In this document: in pieces, positions 11,846-23,905 of the stretch
Layout of the letters: each line of letters begins with the position of its first letter
Numbering within the stretch: position 1 is the stretch's first letter
Made by a program: the position numbers and the translations under genes
The notes under the pieces: generated by a model
The model's database searches: none
The model's input: the letters and a program-made list of their open reading frames with translations, nothing else
Told to the model about the DNA's origin: nothing
Origin: Berberis thunbergii
Lineage: Eukaryota > Streptophyta > Magnoliopsida > Ranunculales > Berberidaceae
Length of the DNA: 64,000 bases
Reading direction: 5' to 3'
NCBI GenBank assembly: GCA_003290165.1
Contig: QNQO01007593.1
Span: forward strand, 1 to 64,000

Positions 11846-14800
11846 ATGAGACCAATCTCCAATCTTCTCCAAACCAAAATCAAAATAATGTACAGTTGGA
11901 CGGCGAGCTTTTCGAATCTCCGTCTTCTCATTTTTGTCTGCTGTTTCTTCTCATTCACTCACTCAGATGAGGTTCAAATCCTAATGAAGCTCAAGTCCTC
12001 CTTAACATCCAATTCAAACCTACTCGATTCATGGCAATTCAACACCTCTCCCTGCAACTTCACAGGCATTTCTTGCAACTCAAATCGGTCAGTAACTCGA
12101 ATCGAATTACGCCAAAAAAGATTACTGGGTACACTTCCATTCGACTCCATATGCCAGCTCCCATCACTTGAAGTATTGAATTTCGGCGCCAATTCTTTAA
12201 CCGGGACCGTCACAAATGATCTAAACAACTGTACTAAGTTGCAACAATTAGATCTCTCTGTCAACTCCTTCTACGGAACGTTTCCGGAGTTGTCAGCTCT
12301 TGATCAATTGGACTACTTGCGGTTGGATGGAAATGGATTCTCCGGTGCGTTTCCGTGGAAATCTCTCCAAAGATTGACTAATTTGACGGAATTTACCATC
12401 GGAGACAATCCCTTGGATGCCAGTTTGTTTCCTATCGAGGTTCTGAAGCTCAAAAAGCTGTCTATTCTTTATTTGACGAATTGTAGTCTTGAAGGAAACA
12501 TTCCAGCAGGAATTGGTGATTTGACGGAGCTTACGGTTCTTGAATTGTCGACGAATCGCCTCACTGGTGAGATTCCCAAGGAGATTGGTAACCTTCAGAA
12601 GCTTCAGATGCTTGAGATGTATGAAAATAATCTCACTGGATCATTTCCAGTGGGGTTTGGAAACCTTACGAATCTCCAGCAATTTGACGCTTCGGATAAC
12701 CAACTCCAAGGAGATTTATCAGAGTTGAGGACTATGAAGAACCTTAAGACTCTGCAACTCTTCTTTAATAACTTCTCTGGAGAAATTCCGGAGGAGTTTG
12801 GAGATTTCGAGTTTCTTGTGAACCTTTCACTTTATTCCAACAGGTTTACGGGATCTCTGCCGCAGAAGCTCGGTTCTTTGGCCGATTTCGATTTCATTGA
12901 TGCCTCGGAGAATCTTCTTACAGGTCCTATTCCACCGGATATGTGCAAGAAAGGGAAAATGACGGAGCTTCTACTGATTCATAACAATTTCAGTGGACGA
13001 CTTCCTGCAAGTTACGCAAATTGTTTGTCATTAACTCGTTTACGAGTTAGTAACAATTCGCTTACCGGTACTGTTCCTGCTGGAATTTGGGGTTTGCCTA
13101 AGCTTAATTTCATTGATTTGGCTCTAAACCAGTTTGAAGGTCCAGTGACGTCTGACATCAAGAACGCAAAGTCTCTAGCACAGTTACGCCTTCAAAACAA
13201 TCGGTTTTCAGGAGACTTTCCTGGGGAAATCGGAGAAGCTTCGGGTCTTGTTCTGATCGATCTGAGTTTCAATCAGTTTTCTGGAGAAATTCCGCCCAGT
13301 ATTGGTGAGCTACATGTGCTAAACAGTCTCTATTTGCAAGAGAACATGTTTTTGGGTAACATTCCTGACTCTTTAAGCTCCTGTACCTTACTTAACAATG
13401 TCAACTTTGCTAGAAACTCGATATCCGGTCAAATTCCATCTAGTTTAGGCTCCTTGCCGAGTCTGAATGCGTTGAATTTATCAAGTAATCAACTTTCTGG
13501 TCGGATTCCTGAGAGTTTATCATCATTGAAGCTCAGTCTTCTTGATTTATCGAACAACAACCTCACTGGGCGAATACCAGAGTCTCTTTCTAACCAAGCC
13601 AACAATGGTAGTTTTGCTCGGAATTCCGGTTTATGTAGTCAGAGTATCGACTACTTCCAGCCATGCTCCTCACATTCGGGTAAATCAACAGAGCTTGCAA
13701 CCCTTCTATCTTGCTTCCTCACTGGAACAATTGTAGTACTAGTGTTACTTGCAATCCTCATTGTTGTAAAGAAGAAACAGAAAGAGCAGATTCGGTCTAT
13801 AAGTTCAGATTCTTGGAACATAAAATCGTTCCAGAAACTAAGCTTCACGGAGGAAGAGATACTGAATTCGATTCACCAACACAACATAATTGGGAAGGGA
13901 GGCTCTGGAAATGTTTACAAAGTTTCTGTTCAAACAGGAGACGAGCTTGCTGTGAAACACATATGGAACTCAGATATCAACACCAAGAAAACCACTCAAA
14001 GTAGCACAGCAATGTTGATGAAACAGTCGGGGAACTTGCCAGAATTTGAAGCAGAGGTGGCGACACTGAGTTCCATTCGCCATGTGAATGTGGTCAAGCT
14101 GTATTGTAGCATAACGAGTGAGGATTCAAGTTTGTTAGTTTACGAGTACTTACCGAATGGTAGCTTGTGGGATAGGCTGCACATATGTCGGGATGTGAAG
14201 CTTGATTGGTTGACAAGATATGAGATTGCTCTTGGGGCAGCCAAGGGGTTGGAGTATCTGCATCATGGGTGTGATCGGCCCGTGGTACATCGTGATGTGA
14301 AGTCAAGTAATATACTGTTGGACGAGTTTTTTAAACCCCGCATTGCTGATTTCGGGCTTGCAAAGATCGTTCAAGCCAATGGAGGGAATGCCTCTTCACA
14401 TGTCATTGCTGGAACTCACGGATATATGGCTCCTGGTATGTTATACTAAGCTCTAAGCTCTCTTTATAAATCATTTCTGATCTGAATAGTATGGTTATTA
14501 GATAACAAGTCTTTTAACTACTTCGTTTCTGCCCATAACTTGCATTATTTTTCGTGTTTTTGCAGAATATGCTTACACTTGCAAAGTGAACGAGAAGAGT
14601 GATGTGTACAGCTTTGGGGTAGTTTTGATGGAGCTCGTGACTGGGAAGAAACCAATTGAAGCAGAATTCGGAGAAAATAAGGACATAGTTTACTGGGTAT
14701 GTAGTAGAATTGCGAATGAGGAGAACATCATAGATATGGTGGACTCTAGCATTAAAGAGGGTTCAAAGGAAGACGCTGTAAATGTGATGAAAATAGGATT

Positions 14801-14945
14801 GCGGTGCACAGCCAGGCTTCCAGCATTAAGACCTTCAATGAGAACAGTAGTTCAGATGTTAGAGGATGCTCAGCCTTACAAGTTGATTGAGATAAGTATC
14901 TACAAAACAACTGCGGTAAAGAAGAATCCCCAGAGAGTAGTGTGA
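11846..14945 (+). CDS. LRR receptor-like serine/threonine kinase, HAIKU2/RLK7 type (LRR XI)
   Basis: This is an intact plasma-membrane receptor kinase. Exon 1 is 11846-14435 and exon 2 is 14566-14945, giving 989 residues, the family's usual length. An in-frame ATG at 11888 (residue 15) gives a cleaner signal peptide and may be the true start. The N terminus is a signal peptide, then an LRR-cap (SPCNFTGISCNSN) and about 20 LRRs to about residue 590. A transmembrane segment lies at about 618-640 and is followed by basic residues. The kinase has a P-loop GKGGSGNVYKV (683 onward), Lys704, an HRD loop with Asp817 (RD kinase) and DFG Asp835. Exon 2 begins inside the APE motif. The juxtamembrane SWNIKSFQKLSFTEEEIL is typical of HAIKU2/RLK7, a clade known for seed-size control and peptide-triggered stress signalling. 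Which orthologue this is cannot be decided here. Confidence 0.96.
14436..14565 (+). other. Intron of the receptor kinase
   Basis: The 130-base GT-AG intron (gtatgt ... ttttgcag) splits the codon for the Glu of the kinase APE motif. Removing it restores GYMAPEYAYTCKVNEKSDVY. The unspliced frame ends at a stop just inside the intron, at 14447-14449. Confidence 0.93.
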
Positions 14946-16190
14946 AGGTCAAAGATATCCACTAGAATCAAATTCTGTTAATTAGTACAATGATGATCAA
15001 GGAAAGCAAGTGGCCTTTTCATGTACTATACTCAAGAACACAGGATCCAAGCCAAGTAGGTGGAGCTTTTGGTGCCCTTAGTAATGTGTATAAATAAACC
15101 TTCAGTTCAGACACTAGAGATATCTGTAAACTGTGGTTACGTTGGATTATAGAAGTGCATTCATTGCCCATTCATAAGAATGATCACTCGTTCAATTAAG
15201 GGATGTTTGTTTAAGTTAGAGGTCTAACCTCTTATTAAGAGGTAAACCTCTAACTAGAGATCAATCATAGCTTGGGACGGAACTGCTTTGTAATTGAAAG
15301 TTTTGCAGATTATGAAACAAGTACTTCACTCAAGGTTGACATACTTTATAAGACAAATGGGCTGGTTCTTTGCTTTGTGTGTTTATGGTACCATTGAGTT
15401 TGCGCTTTTTCGTGTTTTAAACATCCTTAATAGAGCAAGTTAAAATCAGTATTCTGTACCTTTCCCAATGAGGTGATAAGGAACTCTTTCATGCTCACAG
15501 AATTGCGTTTGTTTTGTAGTTAATCCTCCATTAGGAACTACTGTGAAACCTTTCTGAGTTCTGACTTCTCAGGATCAATAAATGTTCCAGTAAAAACAAT
15601 GACCATTGTAAGAGCCTTTCCTACTCTGTTTTAGTAAGGCACTTCTTCTCCATATTTTTATTGACACATCCAAGCAACAAATTAAGTTGATCCTTAGCAG
15701 AAGATGTGTTAATTTACTCTAACCTTCTAGTACAAAATTCAGATAAAAATACCTGTAAAAACCATTATACTCTCACCTATTCTATTGTATACGAAATATA
15801 CACCAGTGTCCATTAAACCAATTATTGAGACTAATTTGTTGTTTTTCTTTTATTTAATTCTGTAATCTTGTCTCTGAATTGTGTTCTGCAACTTCAATAA
15901 TCAAAATATTCTTCTTAACAACTGTTTATTTATCCAGCATTTTCCACTTCTAGCCTCTGAATCAGGAACATTTTTTTTTAATTAAAAACAGGCAACACGT
16001 TTTGCAGATTACGAATAAGTGATATTTTAATGAAAATTGTACTTATTAATTTTTGAACAAAACAGAAACAGGCATGTGTTTTAGATAACTAATAATATAT
16101 TAAACTATCTATGTCTGTATTTAACTCTACATGTGATAAACAATGAAGTCATTTAATTAATAAACCTTCCATACAGTTTCCTATTCAAAT
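14946..16190 (+). other. Kinase 3' flank, duplicated at 49262-50450
   Basis: This holds the kinase 3' UTR (an aataaa-like signal near 15093) and downstream spacer. It matches 49262-50450 and on to 56160 in order, with scattered changes. The copia target site ttaat occurs once here, at 16046-16050, so this is the paralogous empty site of that element. I see no gene in it. Confidence 0.75.
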
Positions 16191-16475
16191 TCACCAGCCT
16201 TTGCGAACTAGCCACAACCAATAAGTGTTACACCTACCCGAGACCAAACCAACAAGAAGGCTCAATACAAGCAAAATTCCCAAGGCATTTTGTTCAAGCC
16301 CCTGTAAATGAGAGAAGCCAATTACTTAATCTAAACCAGCATTCCAACATCTAATTTGTGAGCTCAAATAACCAACATACACTGCTGGTGAAAATATAAA
16401 TGGTAAGATAGCCATTATTCGATCTTAAGAAGGATGTTAACATGATCATCCAACATTGATCCCAAATAGACACTT
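16191..16475 (-). pseudogene. ENT transporter pseudogene, 3' stump (last exon plus part of exon 8)
   Basis: The stretch aligns with the last exon, last intron and start of exon 8 of the intact ENT gene (56297-56580), in the same orientation. It lies at the same place relative to kinase 3' flank. Similarity stops at about 16475 in the middle of exon 8, and the exon 8 donor region is altered. Exons 1-7 are missing. It is a dead remnant of a first ENT copy. Confidence 0.8.
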
Positions 16476-17499
16476 CCATGGATGGGAAGCTATTGAATGG
16501 TGCAATTTCCAGGTGACGGAGGATCCCTTTTCCTTAACTTTGGTTGATGTGGAAAGTGTACATTAGGGTGTCACTCGTCCTATTCTTGATTGCATTGCAT
16601 CCATTGAATGATGAGATACTTTAATGTAGCAACTAATTATCAATCTTGTGTACTGCAAATGATCTCTGTGCTGCTTGATTTACTTCAGGTGAAATTTGTA
16701 GAGTCAGAAAGTTTTGAGATTGTCGCGTGTATATGAAGGCAATGCTCACTTGAGCAAATGGATGGCATGTCCCTGGTGGCCTTCTACTGTTCTGATGGTT
16801 ATACACTACAGGAGGAATGTAAAATAAACAAATAATAATGATCCCAATTCAATGGTTAGATTTTGAGTTCCACCTATACCCACATAAAATGGACTATGTT
16901 TGCAAAAGCACTAAGAAAAAGTGGGCTTGGATGCATGTGCCTAGACGAAATCTCTCACACACTTCAATATGTATAAGAGGTTGTAGCACCCCTTAATCCT
17001 TCGAGGATTTTTTACTCAGAAAGTTCTCAAGGGGACTGTCCCTGTTGACAGATTGCTTCAAAACTTCACTATTTCATTGGTTTCTACATGTTTCCAGTGT
17101 ACAACTCCTCTAATTGATAATATGTATCATCTATTGGTGGATGTACTATATTTGGGTGCCATATTGCAGGGTCCAGTTCTGTAGAGCTAGTACTAAAATT
17201 TGTATTGGGCTGTTACTCAGAGTAGCTCCTTTGTTCATCTTATGGGAAAACTGGCTGACAAGAATTCAAAAACTTCATGAAGGTGGGCCTGTTAAGCTTT
17301 CTTACATTTCCAACCGAGTGGTACACAAGTATTTTTCAGTTTTGTGGCACTATTTGGAAGTTATATTTCCACGCTAAAAGCACGTAAAGGTTGGAGTCCG
17401 AAATATCCGAACACCCAAGAGGTAAAGATTTAAGACGAATATCTGGAGTTAAAATATTGTCCTACACCAGGTGAGATGGTGTCAACTCATTCCAAAATC
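16476..17499. other. Unassigned spacer after the ENT stump
   Basis: About 1 kb with no recognised family. The 87-codon ORF at 17114-17377 has no domain I recognise and no support from context. The ENT alignment breaks at the left edge. Confidence 0.4.
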
Positions 17500-17644
17500 A
17501 TATTTTCAGGTCTTTTTTTTTGGAAATCGAGCTGGGTTTTAAGAACCCCAAAACTTTTATACAAATGAAACAAAAGTAAAAGCAATACTGAAACAAACTC
17601 TCACAAGAGAGATTCACCAAAACAAACCTAAACTATAAACCAAC

Positions 17645-19555
17645 TCAGTCTTTGTACCGTTTGTTTGGTTTCTTAGTTCTATTAGATTTTCGGGGACAGA
17701 GTCGAAAATCTTTGGTGTGGGTGTTAGAGAACGTCTTTACAGCCGGTTCTGTAAACACATCATCATCACTGGAGAGGTCAGGCTCATGCTCTTCTTCAGG
17801 AACCTGACAAATTTCATGTCTCAATCTATTGCATGTGCGGTTCTTATCCTCTTCCCATACATCTTTTAACCATATGTAGTTTGCCTTCACTGCATCTTTG
17901 CCATGACTTGCAATAGCTTCTCGCAATGTAGAAGGAACTACATTCCCCTTTTCGTATTCATTTATCATCGTTAACGCATATTCAATCTCAGGAAGAGGAA
18001 TGAAACCTTTCGCTTTATTCAATTATGCTTCGGTGAGTTGTATCACACTGCGGTGCCCAATTTGCACACCATCATCCTGGGAGCTGTTGTCTTTCCTTGC
18101 ACTTGAACTATTGGTTGCCGGCATGTTGTTGACTTCTACTACTTTATCATCCTCGATTGAGTTGGGCACAATTTCATTTGGGTACTTACTTCCATGTTCT
18201 GCCATCAATTCGTTGTCATTCTTGTCTATTGCCAGGTCTTCTACAACTGCTGACTGATTTTCTTCTGTCACTGCAACATTGATGTCACTCACATTATGGG
18301 CACAGCTGTGTCATATTTAGTTGTTTCTCATTGCTTCCCAATCGCTTTTTTCAATCTCACTAGCTGTATACCCCCCTCGAGAAGGCCTTAAGCCGTTGTT
18401 TCTTGAGAGGTCGTGTCACTGGTAGGAAACTTCTCCTTACTAACCAACTGATTATCTATTTGGCTATTCTCATCTTCGACAATGTTCTCCATAAGTGACT
18501 CGAATTTGTTTGACAAACTTACTTTCACCGGATCGTTGGTCACTGACTGCTCAACCCCAACTCCCTCCTTGATTTCTTCACCCTGGTTATTCTTTACGCC
18601 ACTCGTGCCAACTCTTGGTTTTGTCGCTTTATTTTTGTTGGCCACTAGAACATATTGTTGCGTGATAATTTTGGCTTTCACCTTTTGTTTCTCAATCTTC
18701 TCTTCTTTCACCAAGTTAAAGGTTGTCACATTGCCCTTATGACCTAACTTTTTTCTGCAATTTTCCTCCTGATGCCCTAGCAATGAACAATAATCACAGT
18801 ATTTGAACCTCGGGTATTCAAATTTCTGCCAAAAGCCCCTATTGTTAGTCCTATCTATCCAAATTCTATTAGGTAGCTTATCCGCCAAGACATCTCCACG
18901 CAAACACGAGCAGAACCCGAGCGAGATAAACATCGAGTATGATCATCCATGCGCAAAAAACCACGAAAAGAGTTCACAATTGCTTTCAAAAGAGGAGGAT
19001 GAAATAAATGCAAAGGCAAGTTAGGCAACTCTACCCATAAAGGAACCAAGATCGGATCCGCTTTCAGACTGAAACCATCGTGCCAGCGAAAGGCTTTAAA
19101 GCGGACTCCACGAATCAAAACGGAATCTCTCGATAAAACTTTCTTTGCTTCAACCTCTGATTGAAGACGTACCAAAACGTGACGTTGATCAAGTAATCCT
19201 AGTCAGAAATCTCCTAGGATACCCCAAGTTTTGTGAATCGAAGCTCGAATGTCATCCAGCGTAGGCCAGTAACTAGAGAACTTTAGAACTATCACACGTT
19301 TTTCCATGAAAGCTTCTCCACGTGTCTCATCAGACACTGTAATCCCAATGGCAGACTCTCATTCTTTTCGAAATCTAGTTGCTTCAACCTGTATTTCCTT
19401 AATCTCATCAACTAGAATTTCCCCCAATATCTGTGCGAAAGTAGGCTTAGGAGCTATTTTAGTAGGTTCCCTGCTCCCCAAAGGGGGAGGATTGACGGCT
19501 AGAGGAGCCGTCATAACCCACTGTGTCCTCATCAAGCCAGGTCTGAACAACGAAT
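17645..19555 (-). pseudogene. DUF4283 and zinc-knuckle (CCHC) gag-like protein, frameshifted
   Basis: Reading from 19555 downward, the DUF4283 region lies near 19330-18880 (LVPLWVELPNLPLHLF; SARVCVEMSW). A CCHC knuckle follows (CDYCSLLGHQEENC, near 18800-18755), then a polar low-complexity tail ending near 17645 in basic residues (SNRTKKPNKRYKD). The frame shifts near 18900 and 18300, and a stop interrupts near 19200. Such proteins are the nucleic-acid-binding first ORF of plant LINEs. Its 3' half is closely similar to the second element at 24966 onward, while the knuckle and DUF4283 parts differ much more. Confidence 0.8.
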
Positions 19556-19639
19556 GGCGGTGGCCGGTAGATCTGAAATTCTCACAGAGCAGTCAAAGCT
19601 GATGAGCAGATCTGAAGGAGATGCAGCCTGAAGGAAGCA

Positions 19640-19845
19640 GATCTAGCCCCTCGCAGCCCTCCCGCAACCGAGATGCAGAGCCCCTCTCGCAGCCGAGATG
19701 CAGAGATGCAGAGTCCCTCTCGCAGAGATGCAGAGCCCCTCTCTTGCAGAGATGCAGGCAGCCGAGATGCAGAGCCCCCCTCGCATGCAGCTGAGATGCA
19801 GAGATGCAGAACCCCTCTCGTAGCCGAGATGCAACCGAGATGTTA
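19640..19845. repeat. GC-rich minisatellite, 5' end of the DUF4283 element
   Basis: Irregular tandem units built on gagatgcagagcccctctcgcagcc occur about eight times with variable spacing. The tract lies at the 5' end of the minus-strand element and ends exactly at its target duplication, so it is the element's 5' UTR. Confidence 0.8.
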
Positions 19846-20344
19846 GTTTATATTTCCAGGTCTAGGTTACTTACAATGTCCAAAAATTTATTAATGATCG
19901 ATTATAAACTCCATGAAAATGTGCAATATTGTCCAAGCGTAAACTTTATGACTGGCAGCATTTCATAAAAAAAAAGTCATCAATGTAATTTGAAAAGGCG
20001 GATTTTGTTTCTGAGTGGTGGCTTGAGTAGTTCCATCAGCGCAAAGGAAACATAGTGTATCTTGTGATGCATGCAAGGTACAGGACGACAAGGGACAACA
20101 AGTGACACAACAACAAAAGGCCTACAACAACTTGTATCATATCTGATTCTAAAATTAGTTGACTCAAGGGAAAGGTTGATGTCTCGCCCCAATTTTCGAA
20201 GAAAACAAAAATTCCAAATTTCACGTAGGATCATCCGTTTCCCTAAAACTCGGGACGTGAAATTCAATAACAACAGACACATTTAGCAGCAACATATTTT
20301 AGAAAATAGAACAAACTAAAATTTATAATAAATCACTTAAGAAG

Positions 20345-21992
20345 CAAGAAGAAGAGTGGCCAAAGAATGGTTGCTCAATTATGACCGATGCTTGGACCGA
20401 TCGGAAAAGAAGAAGCATTATGAATTTATGTGTTAATAGCAAGGAAGGCATAAATTTCCTTTCTTCTAAGGAAGACTCTGAGGAAGCACACACCGGGTCC
20501 TATATATTTGAATATGTTGACAAGTGTATTGGAGAAATTGGGCCACAAAATGTAATTCAAGTGGTGACGGACAATGCTTCTAACAATATGGCGACAACGG
20601 GGATGTTGAAGTTGAAGAAGCCAAACATATTTTGGACTTCATGTGTGACTCACACATTGAACCTCATGCTTCAAGGAATCGGTAACCAACCTAGGTTTAA
20701 AGGAGTCATTGAGAAGGCAAAGGCATGTACTATCTTCATTTATGCACATCATAAGACCTTGGCATTAATGAGAAAATATACAAAAAAAAGACATAGTGAG
20801 GCCAGGAGTCACTAGATTTGCAACTTCTTTCCTCACTTTGCAAAGCTTGATGGAAAAGAAAAATGAATTGAGGTCTATGGTTGCTAGTGATGCATGAGTT
20901 CAATGTAAACACTCCAAGAGTACAAAAGGGAAGGTGGCATATTTGACCATTTTGAGTTTGAGTTTTTGGAATGGGGTGTCATTTTGCTTGAAAGTGTTTA
21001 TTCCTTTAGTTAAGGTGCTTCGCCTTGTTGATGGGGATAGGAAGCCATCAATGGCCTTTTTATAAGCAAGGAAAGAGATTAAAGAAGCATTCAAAAATCA
21101 AGATGGCAACTATCGTCAAATCATAGATATCATTGATACAAAAGTTCGTGATCGGCTTGATAGTCGGCTACCTTATGAGTCCATATTATTTCTACAAAGA
21201 TGTAAGAATACAATATGATAACACTATAATGGATGGGATCTTTACTTGTATTGAGACATCTACCCCGATGACTTTGATGCACAAAATGAAGTGACGAATA
21301 TAGAGTTGTTGAAGTATAAGAAAAAATAGGGTGTCTTTGGAAGAGCTTTGGCCAAAAGGGGATGCGCTACGAATGATGACAATTATGATCTGGGTATGCA
21401 TGCATAATTGAACATTGACAATTAATTTGTTATTTAACTTATTTACTACTAATTACTAAGTAATATTTTATTACTAATGTTATGTTTTTTTTTCCTTATT
21501 CAGTTGGATGGTGGTTAAACTATGGAATAGTGTGCCGAAATTGCAAAGAATGGCTATAAGGATTCTCTCGTTGACTACAAGTTTGAGGGGGTACATACAA
21601 AGAAAAGGAATAGACTAGATGCAACAAGGTTGAATAACTTAGTCTATGTCCAAATCAATGCCAAGATTATAAACAAGAACAAAAGGGAGAGAGAGAAGGA
21701 AGTAGATGTACTACTTGCTAGTGAAGCTAGTCAGGCGCAAGGATGGATTGTTGATGGTGGCGATGAAGAAGTTGTCCCCTTGGAAATAGTTGGAGAGGTA
21801 TTGGAGGCGGATGTTATTCTAGAGCCTAGGAGAAGTTCTAGAAATGTTGAAGTAAGAGAAATTCATGAAGAAGATTTTGTATCTGATGAGGACACTGAAG
21901 GGGAAGGAGAAGGGGAGGAGGATGTTGAGTTTGAGTCTGACACAGAGAGAGTTGTTGAAATGGAAGGATATGAAGAAGAGATAGAGGCCTAG
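20345..21992 (+). pseudogene. hAT-family transposase (DUF659 type), decayed
   Basis: The start reads SIMTDAWTDRKRRSIMNLCV, followed by VVTDNASNNMATTGML and FWTSCVTHTLNLML. These are the DUF659/RNase H-like core of plant hAT transposases, with the TD and TDNA acidic residues. The frame then breaks repeatedly (20815 onward). The C-terminal part is recognisable near 21530-21700 (TKKRNRLDATRLNNLVYVQ) and ends in a very acidic tail (21740-21992). The conserved CERNWST segment of the dimerisation region is deleted between 21577 and 21580. No terminal inverted repeats were found. It is inactive. Confidence 0.85.
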
Positions 21993-22119
21993 CATTTCAA
22001 GTTCAACTATCAACTTTCAAATATGTTTTTTTTTCCTCTATGTTGTCATTTTTAAAAAAAATTTCCATCTACTTTTGGTTAACAATAGGATAAGTATAAG
22101 AAACTTTTGTGTAATATGC

Positions 22120-22720
22120 TGCCTGTAATGAAACGATATGTTGCCTGTGATGACTGATGAGAAAGCTTGTAATGCTTGTGTTATTTGTAATGCTGCCTGT
22201 AAACTAAAAATACACAACCCCACTTATTAATGTGTATATCTGTAAATACACTATTAGAGCACTGTTAGTAGGCCTTGGTCATATTTTAGCAAGACCAAAA
22301 TACAGGAATGGTTGAGATGAATACCACATTAGTCGGCCTTAGTTATTTGATCCAAAACTAGGGTCTGCATGTACACCTTGAGATGGATGGTTAACAAATT
22401 TGTTTTGCAAAATAAGGGAAGATGGGTGTCCATTATTTAGCAGGATTTAATGCTTCCATCTAATGCCTATAATGCTGATTGCTGCCTGTAATGCTTCCAT
22501 CTAATGCTGCCTATAATGCTTCCATTTACTTTTGGTTAACAATATGCTGCCTGTAATTAAAAAACCAGTCATATGTTGTGTATAGGGTGAATGTGTATAA
22601 TAAAAATACAGATATGCTGATTTCTTTGTATAGGGTAGTACATGCTGCCTGTAATGAAGATTGCTGCCTGTATACAAATATGCTGATTTTTAAGTATATG
22701 CTGCCAGTAATGCTTTCATT
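22120..22720. repeat. Irregular repeat region with TGCTGCCTGTAATG motif
   Basis: The motif tgctgcctgtaatg or close variants recurs about ten times at uneven spacing, sometimes alternating with aatgcttccatctaatg and ttacttttggttaacaat. It lies just downstream of the hAT relic and may belong to that element's subterminal repeats, which hAT transposases bind. Confidence 0.6.
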
Positions 22721-23280
22721 TATCCCTTCTTAGTTACAGCTATGCTGATTTTTTAAGTATAGGGTTTATTTTGGACATGCAATTCACTGATATATTAAAT
22801 GAGCTTGTGGCTCTTTGCTTTGCCTCACTCTAAGATTGAAGGAGAATAAGATATTTGATAATTGCTATAGATATTTGATAATAGAATCAGACTAATACTT
22901 GCACTTTGTAATATGTGTTGATTTTGGGTTTTAAAACATTGAAAATACAAGTTCTTTTGGATACGTGGCTATACACAAAGATGGACTAGGAGCTCAGGGA
23001 GAAAGGAAGCGTCGTAGTTTTGACTTTTGGAGCTGAATTTCTCTTGTTATGTAGGTAGTTGGTACCATCGCATCAAGTATGTAATTCTTTTTCTTTCTAA
23101 TCTCTATGAAACCCTATGTTATGCAACTTATGCTATTATACATTTTAATTTAAGCTTAATTTTTCATGTTTATAAATTTTGCATATGTATCCTGGCATTA
23201 AATTGGAAGTAATTGATAAGATATTAATGTATTATGCTTAATTTTTGTAAATTATGAAAATTATAATACAAAACCTAAAA

Positions 23281-23345
23281 CCGCCTACGTGCTAGGCTCC
23301 TGCTGGCCGCCCGCTCGCCCACCACCTAGCGATTTTTAGAACACT
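23281..23345. repeat. GC-rich CCGCCTA/CTAGCG repeat fragment
   Basis: A sudden GC-rich stretch (ccgcctacgtgctaggctcc ... cacctagcgatttttag) sits in AT-rich DNA. It resembles fragments common in plant genomic repeats, but I cannot name the family. Confidence 0.3.
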
Positions 23346-23349
23346 GGTT

Positions 23350-23905
23350 CCTGCTATGGGTTTCTTGTGTGATGCAATGGATAAAACAAAAAAGGAGATC
23401 GCATTGACTTTTGACAATGAGCTTGCCATGTACAAGGATATATGGGATATCATTGATAAGAGATGAGATAACCAATTGCATAAGGACCTCCATGCTGTAG
23501 GTCATTTTCTCAACCCGTAAATGGAGTTTGATGTTTACTCAAACATTTTTTTATGTTAAGCAAGAACTTTATAGTTGCATGGAGAAGTTGCTTCCAAGTA
23601 CAGAGAAGGACATTGTGGATTCACAACTCGATCATTATCTACAGAAAAGAGGATTATTTAGTAGAATTGAAGCAACTAAATCAAGGCACACTCGTACTCC
23701 AGGTAAACTTGTATTTATGTTATATTTTGATTTTGAATATTATTTTTCTTCTCACTAAATATGTTTCTTTAAAATGCTATACTTGTAGCTGGTTGGTGGG
23801 GAGCTTTTGGAGATAGCGTGTCTAGTTGAAGAAATTTGCCATTAAAGTTTTAAACCTTACTTGTTCATCATCAGCTTGTGAGCGGAATTGGTCAACTTTT
23901 AATCA
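23350..23905 (+). pseudogene. Second hAT transposase relic (C-terminal part)
   Basis: Across frames the text reads FLCDAMDKTKKEIALTFDN, YKDIWDIIDKR and, near 23775-23895, GWWGAFGDSV then a SSSACERNWSTFNH-like dimerisation signature. These are the C-terminal landmarks of plant hAT transposases. It retains the CERNWST motif that the relic at 20345-21992 has lost, so it could be the displaced end of the same element or a second one. An intron-like break (gtaaac ... tag) separates the two parts near 23703-23788. Confidence 0.7.

Larger units (their letters stand above)
17514..19849 (-). mobile_element. RT-less LINE-like retroelement with a DUF4283/CCHC ORF
   Basis: The 2.3-kb insertion is bounded by a 14-base imperfect duplication: atattttcaggtct at 17500-17513 and atatttccaggtct at 19850-19863. 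On the minus strand it ends in a short A-tail (T-run 17513-17521). It holds a single gag-like ORF and no endonuclease or reverse transcriptase. The 5' end (19640-19845) is GC-rich and repetitive. The A-tail and long variable duplication point to LINE-type insertion, presumably by enzymes supplied in trans. Confidence 0.75.

Noticed and set aside
14436..14449. Truncated kinase ending soon after GYMAPG
   Set aside because: The stop lies inside a clear GT-AG intron. Splicing restores the APE motif and the rest of the kinase.
17114..17377. 87-codon membrane-like ORF
   Set aside because: No family, no homologous copy and no supporting context. Likely chance.
19643..19834. 63-codon repeat protein (MHLGYERGSASLHLS...)
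   Set aside because: It is translation of the GC-rich minisatellite in the 5' UTR of a retroelement.
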